A DNA stretch of 64,000 bases from Marinobacterium lutimaris (GCF_900108065.1 NZ_FNVQ01000001.1:1860001-1924000), one strand, 5' to 3'. Positions 1 through 9,452 are shown, counted from the stretch's first letter. Program-made: numbers and translations. Notes: generated from the sequence alone by a model not told the origin.

Positions 1-579
1 GGCAAGGCGCACTTCAACCTGCTCGCGGCCAAGCAGTCTCTCGGCGTTCGCGATACAGCGCTCCGCGAGGCGTTCTGCCTGTTCGTTGGTGCTCGGTAAC
101 AGCAGCTCGATCTCACCGCGATCATTGAGACCAACCAGATCTCCCGGGCGCGAGACCTCATCGGTGAGCATCAACGCCAGCCGTACACGGCAGGCCGCCA
201 GCGTAACCGGATCAGGGCATTGAAGGTCAAATCGCATCAGGGTCAGGGGGGCAAATTCACGGACCGCACGGCGGCACTCGGTGCCCAACACCCGCGAAAA
301 CCACTCAGGCAGCGCGGCGCCGGTATCCGGATCCGTCACCCGTTGGGTAATCAGCGAATGCTGCAGCTCATCCAGGCGAGCGCTCTGCTGATCGATCAGG
401 CGACGCACACCTAAAACCTGAACCAGTAGCAGGACCAGTCCCAGACCTGCAAGCAGCATCAGCAACAGGGACAAACCCAGTATCAAAGACACCAGGAGCA
501 GTGCCAACAATACAAGCCCCAGAGCCAGAGACAGCAGGGTCAGCATTCGCCGTTGAAGCTGAGTGGTCCGGGAATCCAT
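1..579 (-). CDS. Membrane protein with degenerate GGDEF domain (3' end outside window)
   Basis: The frame is open for 193 codons from an ATG at 579 down to base 1, so the C-terminus lies outside the window. Residues about 12-50 form two very Leu-rich membrane segments, followed by a short linker. From about residue 68 the sequence follows the GGDEF fold: a DPDTGAALPEWF stretch in the place of the usual D-x-LTGL-x-NR, then an ELLLP strand. The signature loop reads DRGEIE instead of GGDEF, so catalysis as a diguanylate cyclase is unlikely. It could be a c-di-GMP or nucleotide sensor, or a structural remnant. The family call is by pattern only. Confidence 0.6.
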   Translation of the reverse strand, partial: MDSRTTQLQRRMLTLLSLALGLVLLALLLVSLILGLSLLLMLLAGLGLVLLLVQVLGVRRLIDQQSARLDELQHSLITQRVTDPDTGAALPEWFSRVLGTECRRAVREFAPLTLMRFDLQCPDPVTLAACRVRLALMLTDEVSRPGDLVGLNDRGEIELLLPSTNEQAERLAERCIANAERLLGREQVEVRLA

Positions 580-687
580 TGTTGGCTGTCTATCCTTCGC
601 TAAGCTGCTGGCGGTGATAAGTTTCTGGCAATAAATAGTTGCTGGCAGTAAAGCGTTTTTTCCAACTGACTGCAATCAGGCGACAAC

Positions 688-1272
688 TCAGCTGCGGCCG
701 TTCTGGTGCCTTTCGAGGTTTTGCTGCCGCTGCTGGCTGTTTTTACGCAGCATCACGTAGATGGCGCCAGTGCCACCCTGCTGCGGCTGCGCGGAGTGAT
801 AGGCCATCACCTCGTCGAGCGCTCGCAGCCAGATATCCAGACAACTTTTAACCCGGTTAGCGTGGCTGTCCGAATGGCGGCTGCGGCCGAAGTTGACCAA
901 GACCGTGCGTATCCCGAGGCCGACGCACTGCTGCACAAACTCCACAAGCTCATCGGCACACTCCGCCAGGCCCTTATGCATCAGATCGAGGCGGGCATCC
1001 ACGGTGTAACGCCCCAAGCGCAGATTACGGTACACCCCTTCCTGCACGCCATCGCGTTTCCACTCGATGGGGTCCAGCGGATCCAGCAGATATTCCGGAG
1101 TCAACGGCATACGCTCATCGCTACTACCCCCAAGGGCCGCCAGCCGGCGGGCACGGTGTTTGGGGTCGTGACGCGGGCGCGCGCTGCCATAGCTATGCAC
1201 ACGCTGCGGCGATTTGATTGGCCTGACACCATCGGCTTCCATCAATTCGAAGAACTCTTCATCTTCTCTCAT
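688..1272 (-). CDS. smrA: Smr-domain protein, SmrA (YdaL) type
   Basis: This 194-residue protein ends in a Smr (small MutS-related) domain, a putative DNA nicking nuclease fold. The domain starts with RLDLMHKGLAEC, continues with a VLVNFGR strand and an SHAN segment, and closes with GGTGAIYVMLRK. This is the layout of E. coli SmrA (YdaL) rather than SmrB, and it lacks the classic LDLHG motif. I chose the ATG at 1272 because a GGAGG lies 9 bases upstream; the longer frame to 1380 has no such signal. It is divergent from the next gene across about 200 bases. The cellular role of SmrA is not well defined. Confidence 0.8.
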   Translation of the reverse strand: MREDEEFFELMEADGVRPIKSPQRVHSYGSARPRHDPKHRARRLAALGGSSDERMPLTPEYLLDPLDPIEWKRDGVQEGVYRNLRLGRYTVDARLDLMHKGLAECADELVEFVQQCVGLGIRTVLVNFGRSRHSDSHANRVKSCLDIWLRALDEVMAYHSAQPQQGGTGAIYVMLRKNSQQRQQNLERHQNGRS

Positions 1273-1475
1273 GGCAGGGGCCCTCCGTCTGTTCAGTTGC
1301 GCGACCAAGATAACTCCATTTTGGTGGCCCGGGCCAGCCCGGAAAACGCCAAGCAACTTTTCCGCGCCGACAAACTCCATTATGGTGATCAGAAGCAGTC
1401 GCCGGGGAAATTAAAAACGATTTCATACTCCCCTATACGGCGACTCCCGAAAATGGACCTTATTCGGATACCCTC

Positions 1476-2240
1476 ATGCAAAAAATAGCCGCTGCCGTAA
1501 TTCTCGTTTTAGTTTTGGGAGGTGCTTATCTGTTCTGGTCCAGCGACCAGCAACCCGCGCCGACCGCCACCGATGCCGAAACGGAGGTTTCACCCGACAC
1601 CGCTGAGGTGGCACGCTCCCATATCGAGACCCTCACCAGCAGCAGTGCCATGAGCGCCATCGATGTGCGCGATGCTAACGCCTTTGTCAGCGGCGAGCAG
1701 ATGCTGACGCTGCCGGGCTCCGCAGAACAGGCGGCGATAGAAGCGGGTGAAGAGAGCGGCGGCGCCAGCACCTACGCAGTAGACCTGGGCCTGGCCGGCA
1801 CCACCGCGGACACCTCCAGCAGCGCGCTGTCGCAGCTGAACCGGATGCGCCTCAAAGAGATACTCAACTCGCCGGAAAGCAATCCCAGCGATGTGTTCTA
1901 TATTCACTCGGTGGACAGCTACGACCGCCAGGGACTCTGGGGCATCATGCAGGAAGGGCTCACCAAGACCTTCGCCCAGGGCATCAAGCTGAGCTCCAAC
2001 AGCCGTACTCTAAGCACCACCATTCCGGGAGATGCGGATGAGAAACTTGCTGACAGCTCCAGCTCCTTCCTTGGCCATATTCTGGACCAGAAGGTAAAAG
2101 ACAGCCTGATTTACAACTATGACCAGGGGCTGCTCGGCCAGGACCCCAACCTCATTCAGCCGGGCCAGCAGCTACTGATTATCCGTTTCAGCGAGGATGA
2201 GCTGATCCGTATTTATAACTACTTCGCCGCGCAGGAATGA
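1476..2240 (+). CDS. Membrane-anchored protein of unknown function, LysM-like C-terminus
   Basis: I do not recognise this 254-residue protein. Residues 4-21 are one hydrophobic segment, so it is probably anchored in the inner membrane with the rest in the periplasm. Next comes a Thr/Asp/Glu/Ser-rich linker to about residue 100. The C-terminal third contains GLWGIMQ and later DPNLIQPGQQLLI; this spacing resembles the start and end of a LysM peptidoglycan-binding module, with a Ser-rich insertion between. The LysM reading is a guess from pattern. The glutathione transferase gene follows 34 bases after its stop. Confidence 0.6.
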   Translation: MQKIAAAVILVLVLGGAYLFWSSDQQPAPTATDAETEVSPDTAEVARSHIETLTSSSAMSAIDVRDANAFVSGEQMLTLPGSAEQAAIEAGEESGGASTYAVDLGLAGTTADTSSSALSQLNRMRLKEILNSPESNPSDVFYIHSVDSYDRQGLWGIMQEGLTKTFAQGIKLSSNSRTLSTTIPGDADEKLADSSSSFLGHILDQKVKDSLIYNYDQGLLGQDPNLIQPGQQLLIIRFSEDELIRIYNYFAAQE

Positions 2241-2274
2241 GTTCACTGCAGCGGCCAGATGTCAGGAGTACACC

Positions 2275-2889
2275 TTGATCGATCTATATACCTGGGGGAC
2301 CCCAAACGGCAGGAAAATATCGATTATGCTGGAGGCGTGCCGACTGCACTACAACGTGCACCCGATCGATATTCAGGCGGGCGCGCAGTACAGCGAAGAG
2401 TTTCTGCGCATCAGCCCCAATAATAAGATTCCTGCTATTGTCGACGAGGATGGCCCGGGCGGAGAGCCGATCAGCCTGTTTGAAAGCGGCGCCATCCTGA
2501 TCTACCTGGCGGAGAAAACCGGCCAGTTTCTTTCCGACTCCCCCCTGCAGCGTTACAAAACCCTGGAGTGGCTGATGTGGCAGATGGGCGGCTTCGGCCC
2601 CTTCCTCGGCCAGGCTCACCACTTCAACCGTTTTGCCCCCGAACAGATCCCATACGCCATGGAGCGCTACACCAAGGAAGCGCAGCGACTCTGGGGCGTG
2701 CTGGACAAGCAACTCAGCGGCCGCGAGTTTGTTGTCGATGAACTCAGCATCGCTGATTTCGCCATCTACCCCTGGGCCTGTCGTTACGAATGGCAGCACG
2801 TAGACACCAGTGACTTCCCCAACGTCAAAGCCTGGATGGACAAAATGGCCGGACTGCCCTTCGTAGAGCGCGGGATGCAGGTACCCTGA
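2275..2889 (+). CDS. Glutathione S-transferase, YfcG/YghU-like (Nu class)
   Basis: This is a 204-residue cytosolic GST. The N-terminal thioredoxin-fold half has LYTWGTPNGRKISIML, where the Thr-Pro-Asn segment corresponds to the YfcG active-site turn, then NNKIPAIVD and the glutathione-binding ESGAILIYLAEK. The C-terminal half is helical and includes LMWQMGGFGPFLGQ, typical of the YfcG/YghU class, whose members have disulfide-bond reductase activity. The start is TTG at 2275, with a CAGGAG box 8 bases upstream. Its length fits the family (about 205-215). The natural substrate cannot be told from sequence. Confidence 0.88.
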   Translation: MIDLYTWGTPNGRKISIMLEACRLHYNVHPIDIQAGAQYSEEFLRISPNNKIPAIVDEDGPGGEPISLFESGAILIYLAEKTGQFLSDSPLQRYKTLEWLMWQMGGFGPFLGQAHHFNRFAPEQIPYAMERYTKEAQRLWGVLDKQLSGREFVVDELSIADFAIYPWACRYEWQHVDTSDFPNVKAWMDKMAGLPFVERGMQVP

Positions 2890-3052
2890 AGATACCCCAC
2901 AAAAGAAGCTGAATACTTTTTAACCAACAAATAACCCAATACATTGGACTTTTGGCGCATCCATGCGTAGTATGTGCGCCTTTCCTACTGGCAACGCTGC
3001 CTGATTGATCCTGCAGCAACGCCTCATCTCGACTCAGGTATACAATCACAGC

Positions 3053-4789
3053 ATGTCAAATACTGATGCTCCCACCTCTTTTGGTGATCTGGGACTTTCA
3101 TCCCCTATTCTTCAAGCACTGGCCGAAGTCGGCTACGAAACACCTTCCCCCATCCAGGCAGGTTCTATTCCGCCGCTCCTCGAAGGTCGTGACATCCTGG
3201 GCCAGGCCCAGACAGGTACAGGTAAAACTGCGGCGTTCGCTCTGCCACTGCTGCAGCGTATCGACACCTCCAAACAGCACCCGCAGCTGCTGATTCTGGC
3301 GCCGACCCGTGAGCTTGCGCTCCAGGTTGCTGACGCCTGTGAAAAATACGCCCGTCATCTGACCGGCCTGCGCACCCTGTCCATCTATGGCGGCCAGGGC
3401 TATGACAGCCAGCTGCGCGCTCTGCGTCGCGGCGTTCAGGTAATCATCGGTACTCCGGGCCGCGTTATGGACCACGTACGTCGTGGCACGCTGGAACTGG
3501 ATCGTCTGCAGACCCTGGTTCTCGACGAAGCCGACGAAATGCTGCGCATGGGCTTCATCGATGACGTTGAGTGGATTCTGCAGCACACCCCGCCGCAGCG
3601 TCAGATCGCACTGTTCTCGGCTACCATGCCGTCCGTGATCCGTCGCATCGCCGACAACTACCTGCAGGACCCGGCGCTGATCAAGATCGCCGCCCAGACT
3701 GCGACTGCCAGCACCATTCGCCAGCGCGTCTGGACCGTTCGCGGCATGAGCAAGATGGCTGCCCTGACCCGCCTGCTGGAACTCGGCGAACACGACGCCA
3801 GCCTGATCTTCGTACGCACCAAAACCGCGACCGAAGAGCTGGCTGAAAAGCTGACCGCATCCGGCTTCCCGGCCGCGGCCCTGCACGGCGATATCGCCCA
3901 GCAGCAGCGTGAGCGCGTGGTTGAAAAACTCAAGCGCGGCGAACTGGACGTGGTTATCGCTACCGACGTGGTAGCCCGTGGCCTGGACGTTGAACGTATC
4001 AGCCACGTTATCAACTACGACATCCCTTACGATGCCGAGTCCTACATCCACCGTATCGGTCGTACCGGCCGCGCCGGTCGTCAGGGTGACGCCATCCTGT
4101 TTGTTGCTCCGCGCGAACAGCGCCTGCTGAGCCAGATCGAGCGCACCACGCGCCAGCCGCTGGAACAGCTGAAGCTGCCGACTGCGAAAGAGATCAACGA
4201 ACTGCGCATGGAGCGCCTGAAGCAGCGCATCCTGAGCGCAGCCGAAAGCGCTAAAACAGAGCAGTTTGCCCAGCTGATCGCCACCCTGACCGAAGGCGAA
4301 GACGCGATGGAGCCGGCCAAGGCCTGCGCCGCTGCACTGTCTCTGATGTACAGCGAGCAGCCTTTCCTGCTGGACGAAAACGAGCCGGATCCGAACGAAG
4401 TACGTCAGCGTCGTGAGCGCAGCGAACGCGGCGAACGTCGTGATGACGGTCAGTCACGCCGCGCTAAGCCGCAGCGCAATGCGCCGCCGGCCGATGGCAT
4501 GGAACGTTTCTGGATCGGTGTAGGCCACCAGCACGGCGTTAAGCCGGGCAACATCGTTGGCGCTATCGCTAACGAAGCTGGCCTGGAAAGCCGCAGCATC
4601 GGCCGCATCAATATCAGCGATGAGTTCAGCACCGTCGACCTGCCGAGCGGCATCAAGGACGACGCCATGCAGACTCTGCGTCGCGCCCGCATCTGCGGCC
4701 AGCGTCTCGATATTCGTCCGTGGATGGATAAGGGCGCACCCCGCAAGGGCAGCAACAGCGGCAAGCGCAGCTTCCAGAAGCGCGGCTGA
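3053..4789 (+). CDS. deaD: DEAD-box RNA helicase DeaD/CsdA
   Basis: This 578-residue ATP-dependent RNA helicase has the full motif set: Q motif (PSPIQAG), motif I AQTGTGKT, Ia PTRELAL, II DEAD, III SAT, and VI HRIGRTGRAGR. An Arg-rich linker at about residues 445-485 leads into a DbpA-type RNA-binding domain at about 490-565. DeaD/CsdA acts in large-subunit assembly and cold-shock mRNA unwinding. Its C-terminal tail is short compared with E. coli DeaD (about 629 residues). I chose ATG 3053 because homology begins there; the frame is open to 3005. A strong hairpin follows the gene. Confidence 0.93.
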   Translation: MSNTDAPTSFGDLGLSSPILQALAEVGYETPSPIQAGSIPPLLEGRDILGQAQTGTGKTAAFALPLLQRIDTSKQHPQLLILAPTRELALQVADACEKYARHLTGLRTLSIYGGQGYDSQLRALRRGVQVIIGTPGRVMDHVRRGTLELDRLQTLVLDEADEMLRMGFIDDVEWILQHTPPQRQIALFSATMPSVIRRIADNYLQDPALIKIAAQTATASTIRQRVWTVRGMSKMAALTRLLELGEHDASLIFVRTKTATEELAEKLTASGFPAAALHGDIAQQQRERVVEKLKRGELDVVIATDVVARGLDVERISHVINYDIPYDAESYIHRIGRTGRAGRQGDAILFVAPREQRLLSQIERTTRQPLEQLKLPTAKEINELRMERLKQRILSAAESAKTEQFAQLIATLTEGEDAMEPAKACAAALSLMYSEQPFLLDENEPDPNEVRQRRERSERGERRDDGQSRRAKPQRNAPPADGMERFWIGVGHQHGVKPGNIVGAIANEAGLESRSIGRINISDEFSTVDLPSGIKDDAMQTLRRARICGQRLDIRPWMDKGAPRKGSNSGKRSFQKRG

Positions 4790-4826
4790 GCCGAAGCGAC
4801 TTTAAGCTAGAAGCGAAACATAAAAA

Positions 4827-4855
4827 GGGGGCATCCCGCCGAGATGCCCCCGTTT
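4827..4855 (+). terminator. Rho-independent terminator after deaD
   Basis: GGGGGCAT (4827-4834) pairs with ATGCCCCC (4844-4851) around a 9-base loop, 38 bases after the deaD stop. The T-run after it is poor (CGTTTCG), so termination may be incomplete. Confidence 0.7.
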
Positions 4856-4858
4856 CGT

Positions 4859-4897
4859 GCCGGAAAGATTCCGGCTAAAGACCATGCTTAAGCATGG
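4859..4897. repeat. Two further inverted repeats stacked after the deaD terminator
   Basis: GCCGGAA and TTCCGGC (4859-4875) form a 7-bp stem around AGA. Directly after comes a perfect 16-base palindrome, CCATGCTTAAGCATGG (4882-4897). With the deaD terminator this makes three dyads in 71 bases. The palindrome has no loop, so it may be a protein-binding site rather than an RNA hairpin. Confidence 0.5.
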
Positions 4898-5162
4898 AGG
4901 ATATGGATGCCTGCTACTCACCACACCTGTTGTGTGTTGGTACAAGGGCAGTATAGCCACTCTCCCTGCAACCGCCCCTTCATCGGACGGTCATTTCCCT
5001 GAAAGATTTTCAACGCCCCGCGCGATTTGCCAAAGCGGTTTAATTCAGTGTCCGAGATACTGCAATTACGTCCGCGTCTGATAACGTTCAGGCCAGTTTT
5101 AGACCCACCGCTACCCTTGCCCACCCTCTCTGCTGCAATCCAACCTTTGCGCCAGCGGCGCC
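4898..5162. other. Gene-free stretch between deaD and the GIY-YIG gene
   Basis: I see no convincing gene here. The short open frames have no ribosome-binding site and no recognisable protein pattern. The adjacent gene on the minus strand ends at 5163. Confidence 0.5.
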
Positions 5163-5444
5163 CTAAACCATCAACTCTTCCGCACTTACCCTATAGTCTG
5201 ATATCAGCCTTAGCTTTGCAGGACGTCGTAACTGCTTGATGGCGTACTCGCGCTTCAGCGCCACTGATCGATCTGCCTGAGACTCCGACCAGACCAATTG
5301 CACCGGCCTACGAACACGGGTGTAGCGCGCGCCCAGACGGTTGCATTCATTATGCTCCCGCACGCGCCGCTTGAGATCTGTGGTCACGCCGGTATAGAAA
5401 GTATCGTCGGCACAACGCAATATATAGACATACCACTGCTGCAT
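5163..5444 (-). CDS. GIY-YIG nuclease family protein (UPF0213/YhbQ type)
   Basis: This 93-residue stand-alone GIY-YIG domain starts with WYVYILRCADDTFYTGVT; the two Tyr motifs are VYIL and YTGVT. The catalytic Arg lies in LKRRVREHN and the Glu in the SESQADRSVALKREY helix. UPF0213 proteins are small nucleases of uncertain role, related to the N-terminal domain of UvrC. I chose ATG 5444 because the domain begins at once; the frame extends to 5507. It is divergent from trmN6, with 55 bases between the start codons. Confidence 0.85.
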   Translation of the reverse strand: MQQWYVYILRCADDTFYTGVTTDLKRRVREHNECNRLGARYTRVRRPVQLVWSESQADRSVALKREYAIKQLRRPAKLRLISDYRVSAEELMV

Positions 5445-5499
5445 ACCCAAGAGTTTGCCAGCATCCCTTGCTGGCCGCCAGATCAGAGATCGCGCCGCG

Positions 5500-6312
5500 A
5501 TGAACAAACGTCAGCGTAACAGCTTTTTCCAGTGCAAAGAGTTTCGTATCGAGCAGCGGGGCGCCGCCATGAAGGTGACGACAGACGCCTGCATCCTTGG
5601 CGCCTGGGCCCCGCTGCAATCAGCCCGGCGAATTCTCGATATCGGCACCGGCAGTGGCGTGCTTTCACTCTTTGCCGCACAGCGCGCCCCCGAGGCGCTG
5701 ATCGATGCCGTTGAGCTCGACCCCGAGGCAGCCCAGCAGGCCAGCGATAATTTCGAAGCCAGCCCGTTCAGGGCGAGGCTCAACATTCACTGCACCGACA
5801 TCCGCCGATTCCAGCCCTCTCATGCCTACGATCTGGTGCTATGCAATCCGCCATTCTTCGACAGCTCCACTCCGAACGCCAACTCCCGGCTGTCGCAGGC
5901 GCGACACAGCCCGAGCCTGCCGCTTGCGGACCTGCTCGAGTCGATCTCAACGCTGCTTGAACCCAACGGAAAGGCCTTTCTTCTACTGGAGAGAACACAG
6001 GCAGAACGGGCGCTTTCGCTGATCCAAAGCCGGCCGCTGTTTCTGAGACACCAGCTCAACCTGAACAACCAAGCAGGAAACCGGGCCCATTGCGTGATTC
6101 TTGGCCTCTCACCAGAGGCCGGTAAAACAGAGCGCCGGGAGCTGAACCTATATAGCCAGCACCCCGTTCACAGCCGCGAAGCCGGAAGTCTTCTCTATCC
6201 GTTTTATACCCGGCTGCGCTGTGAAGACCCGAAATTTGAGATTAATCAGACTCAAACAGCCATAGGTGGCGGCGCAACCTTCGACGCCCTATCTCAAAAA
6301 CCAATAGCTTAG
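5500..6312 (+). CDS. trmN6: tRNA1(Val) adenine-37 N6-methyltransferase
   Basis: This 270-residue SAM-dependent methyltransferase is of the YfiC/TrmN6 type. It modifies A37 of tRNA-Val. Motif I is ILDIGTGSGVLSLF, the acidic residue after strand 2 is in DAVELD, and the catalytic motif IV is NPPF (LVLCNPPFF). The N-terminal segment with FQCKEFRIEQ and GAAMKVTTDACILGAW is specific to this subfamily. I chose ATG 5500; upstream in-frame codons add nothing conserved. The ribosome-binding site is weak. A gap of about 210 bases without a gene follows. Confidence 0.87.
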   Translation: MNKRQRNSFFQCKEFRIEQRGAAMKVTTDACILGAWAPLQSARRILDIGTGSGVLSLFAAQRAPEALIDAVELDPEAAQQASDNFEASPFRARLNIHCTDIRRFQPSHAYDLVLCNPPFFDSSTPNANSRLSQARHSPSLPLADLLESISTLLEPNGKAFLLLERTQAERALSLIQSRPLFLRHQLNLNNQAGNRAHCVILGLSPEAGKTERRELNLYSQHPVHSREAGSLLYPFYTRLRCEDPKFEINQTQTAIGGGATFDALSQKPIA

Positions 6313-6523
6313 TACTAAAACACTAGAGTCTTCGACTTCAGATAGATCAGCCCCAGGAGTAGAATAGGCACCAATCCTGTGCAGTCACACTGACTGACCC
6401 TCTGCTTCGCTCAAGGAAAGCATTCGGCCGCGCGCTCGACGCATACGCCACAACAACACTCCTTCAGCCTCGCATGATCGACCGCCCAAATACTGCACAC
6501 TCACTTTGATTGGGGCATCTTGC

Positions 6524-7765
6524 ATGCATTCTCTGCTACTCCTGATCGCAGGCGTCGCCTTCCTGTCGATCGTCCTCGAGGACGTTATTCACGTCAACAA
6601 GGCCAAAACCACCCTCTTTTTCGGCACCCTTTCCTGGCTGCTTATCTTCCTCTTCCCCGAGGGCGGGATGTCTCCCGACCTGATCCGTGAAAAGCTGGAT
6701 GAAAACCTGCTCGAGATCGCCAGCCTCTGGCTGTTCCTGATGGCGGCAATGACCTTCGTGGCCTTCCTTAACCACCAGGGGCTGATCGAGGCGCTGATCT
6801 ACAAGGTATTGCCACGCAAGGTCGGCGAGAAAAAGCTGATGTTCATGGTGGCTGGCTTCGCCTTCCTGTTCTCCTCCCTGTCGGACAACATCACCGCAAC
6901 GCTGGTCTCTATAGCACTGGTGCTGTCGCTGCGAATGGAGGCGCGCAAAACCCTCAGGTTTGCGGTGATGGTGGTATTTGCGGTGAACTCCGGCGGCGTA
7001 TCCCTGATCACCGGTGATGTCACCACGCTGATGATCTTCATGGCCGACAAGGTGGAGATTCAGGACCTGCTGTTCCTTTCCATTCCGGCACTCGCCAGCG
7101 TCATGCTGCTGGCCGCACTGCTGTCGCGACCGCTTAAAGGCGAGGTCGAGATCATCCCCACCGAGCGCCGTGACGACCGTGTCGGCAAGGTGATCGCTGC
7201 GATCTTCCTGATGACCATTATCGGCACCATCATCCTCAACGTGATCGCCGGCATCCCACCGGTACTGACCTTCCTGTTCGGCCTGTCGATCATGTTCCTG
7301 ATCGGCCGTTTCTATTACAAGGATGATGAGCGTGAGGGGCTGCTCGACTACATCCGCGTCATCGAATACGACACCCTGCTGTTCTTCCTCGGTATCCTGC
7401 TGATGGTCGGCATGCTCAAGGAGATCGGGGTGCTGAACTCACTGGTCGGCATCTATGAAGTGATGCCTACCACTGCCGCCAACTTCGTTATGGGCCTGCT
7501 CTCTTCACTGGTCGACAACGTACCGCTGACAGCTGCCATGCTGAAAGCGAATATCGTGATGACGCCGGCGCAATGGCTTACACTGACCTATTCGGTGGGC
7601 GTTGGCGGTTCACTGCTGGTAATCGGTTCGGCGGCAGGTATCGTCGCCATGAGCAAGGTGGAAGCGGTTACCTTTGGCAGCTTCGCCCGCTACTCATTCT
7701 TCCTGCTGATCGCCTATTCGGTGGGTTTTGCTGGCAGCTACGGCATCGGCATGATGCTGCACTGA
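6524..7765 (+). CDS. nhaD: Na+/H+ antiporter NhaD family
   Basis: This 413-residue inner-membrane protein has about a dozen hydrophobic segments and belongs to the NhaD branch of the ion transporter superfamily. Landmarks are SSLSDNITATLVSIAL at about 118-133 and VDNVPLTAAML near 330; each holds the Ser/Asp-Asn pattern of the two inverted re-entrant repeats. NhaD exports Na+ or Li+ for protons and is common in marine and halophilic bacteria. ATG 6524 has a GGGG 9 bases upstream; a TTG at 6506 is an alternative start. Confidence 0.85.
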   Translation: MHSLLLLIAGVAFLSIVLEDVIHVNKAKTTLFFGTLSWLLIFLFPEGGMSPDLIREKLDENLLEIASLWLFLMAAMTFVAFLNHQGLIEALIYKVLPRKVGEKKLMFMVAGFAFLFSSLSDNITATLVSIALVLSLRMEARKTLRFAVMVVFAVNSGGVSLITGDVTTLMIFMADKVEIQDLLFLSIPALASVMLLAALLSRPLKGEVEIIPTERRDDRVGKVIAAIFLMTIIGTIILNVIAGIPPVLTFLFGLSIMFLIGRFYYKDDEREGLLDYIRVIEYDTLLFFLGILLMVGMLKEIGVLNSLVGIYEVMPTTAANFVMGLLSSLVDNVPLTAAMLKANIVMTPAQWLTLTYSVGVGGSLLVIGSAAGIVAMSKVEAVTFGSFARYSFFLLIAYSVGFAGSYGIGMMLH

Positions 7766-7787
7766 TCAAGATGATGGCTACGCCAAA

Positions 7788-7860
7788 CCGCCGCGGGTGA
7801 TCGCGGCGGGGGCGCAGCTCCTACCGAAATGCCCATTGCAGGAGGCGCGCCCTCACGCCG
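7788..7860. repeat. REP-like hairpins between convergent nhaD and cysG
   Basis: CCGCCGCG (7788-7795) pairs perfectly with CGCGGCGG (7802-7809) around GGTGAT. Immediately after, GGCGCAGCTCCT and AGGAGGCGCGCC form an imperfect second dyad. GC-rich stems of this kind at convergent gene ends resemble repetitive extragenic palindromes or bidirectional terminators. There is no T-run on either side. Confidence 0.5.
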
Positions 7861-7915
7861 ATTGGCGCCGGCACGACAAGGGTTTAAAACCTCGCCGCCG
7901 CCAAGCAGAAGAGCC

Positions 7916-9322
7916 TCAGGCGTCGGCCTGAGCCCCTTCGGTCTGACCAAACCAGGCCAGTTTTGACTGCAATTCAACAACCTCACCAAGGATCACAATC
8001 GCCGGCGCTGGCAGCTGAGCCTCTCGCTGACGCTCTACGATATCGTCGAGACGACCGGTCAATACACGCTGTTCGGCCGACGTACCCTGGGACACGATCG
8101 CCACCGGCGTATCGCCCGGCTTGCCCTTTTCCATCAACCCCTCGCACAGCTTATCCAGCGTGTGCAGCCCCATGTAGAAAACGATCGTCTGGTTCGGGTG
8201 AACCAGCTCATCGAACTTAAGGTCCGAGGTGCGATTTTTCAGCTGTCCGGTGACAAATTTCACCGACTGGGCGTAATCACGATGGGTCAGCGGAATGCCC
8301 GCGTAGGTAGAACAGGCACTGGCCGCAGTGATGCCGGGCACCACCTGGAACGGGATCCCCTGGGCCTTGAGCTCTTCGATCTCTTCACCACCACGACCAA
8401 AGATAAACGGATCACCACCCTTGAGGCGCACAACACGACGCCCCTTGAGCGCGTGTTCCACCAGCAGTGCGTTGATCCCCTGCTGGGGTACGCTGTGGTT
8501 GTCACGCGCCTTACCGACGTAGATCAGATCCGCATCGCGGCGACAGAGATCCAGCACCTGCGGCGACACCAGACGGTCGTAGAGCACGACGTCCGCCTGC
8601 TGCATCAGACGCAACGCCTTGAAGGTAAGCAGCTCCGGATCACCAGGACCGGCACCCACGAGATAGACCTCGCCAACACCGGGCTCGCCCTGATCGGCGT
8701 TAAGCTCATTTTCCAGCAGCTGCGCGGCCTCTTCATCGCGACCGGCGAAAACACGCTCGGCAACCTCGCCCTGGAGAATCTTTTCCCAGAACTTGCGACG
8801 GTCATTGACGCTACTGAAGCGAGCCTTCACCCGCTCACGAAAGCCACCAACCAGCTGCCCCAGGCGGCTGTAGCCACTCGGTATCAGGGTTTCCAGCTTG
8901 GCACGCAGCATCCGCGCCAGCACCGGCGACTGACCGCCGGAACTGATACCGATAACGATGGGTGAACGATCGACAATGGCGGGAAACACGAAGGTGCACA
9001 GCGGTGGATTATCCACCACGTTAACCGGCAGCAAGCGCTCCACGGCATCGTAATGCACACGCTCGTTGAGCGTCTCATCATCGGTGGCAGCGATCACCAG
9101 CGCCACTCCATCAAGCAGGCCCGGATGATACTCACCGATCAGCACCTGCCCCTCATGGAGCTCTACCAGCTCACGCAGCTCTGCATGCACCTCATGAGAG
9201 ATCACACGCACCTGCGCACCGGCACGCACTAGCAACCGCGCCTTGCGCAGCGCCACATCTCCACCGCCTATCAGCAGTGCGTGACGCTTTTTCAGATCAA
9301 AAAATAGCGGCAGGTAATCCAA
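7916..9322 (-). CDS. cysG: Siroheme synthase CysG (trifunctional)
   Basis: This 468-residue fusion performs all three steps from uroporphyrinogen III to siroheme. The N-terminal precorrin-2 dehydrogenase/ferrochelatase half has a dinucleotide-binding loop LLIGGGDVALRKA (about 16-28) and the FVFPAIVDRSPIVIGISSGG core. The C-terminal uroporphyrinogen methyltransferase half begins near residue 218 with VYLVGAGPGDPELLT and contains RLKGGDPFIFGRGGEE. Siroheme is the prosthetic group of the CysI product encoded 5 kb upstream on the same strand. Length fits E. coli CysG (457). Confidence 0.95.
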   Translation of the reverse strand: MDYLPLFFDLKKRHALLIGGGDVALRKARLLVRAGAQVRVISHEVHAELRELVELHEGQVLIGEYHPGLLDGVALVIAATDDETLNERVHYDAVERLLPVNVVDNPPLCTFVFPAIVDRSPIVIGISSGGQSPVLARMLRAKLETLIPSGYSRLGQLVGGFRERVKARFSSVNDRRKFWEKILQGEVAERVFAGRDEEAAQLLENELNADQGEPGVGEVYLVGAGPGDPELLTFKALRLMQQADVVLYDRLVSPQVLDLCRRDADLIYVGKARDNHSVPQQGINALLVEHALKGRRVVRLKGGDPFIFGRGGEEIEELKAQGIPFQVVPGITAASACSTYAGIPLTHRDYAQSVKFVTGQLKNRTSDLKFDELVHPNQTIVFYMGLHTLDKLCEGLMEKGKPGDTPVAIVSQGTSAEQRVLTGRLDDIVERQREAQLPAPAIVILGEVVELQSKLAWFGQTEGAQADA

Positions 9323-9452
9323 CTCTTTCTCCTGAAACTAATGGGTCCCTGAAATCAATGGACTCCCGAAGCCCCGATCCGCATTCGGATTCAGGACTCC
9401 GGGCCACTCCTGCCGCGCCGGAACGCCATGAACCTGGTCATAGCATGCCTGC

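Noticed and set aside
706-1488. 260-codon open frame on the plus strand
   Set aside because: It is antisense to the SmrA-type gene, which has a recognisable domain and ribosome-binding site.
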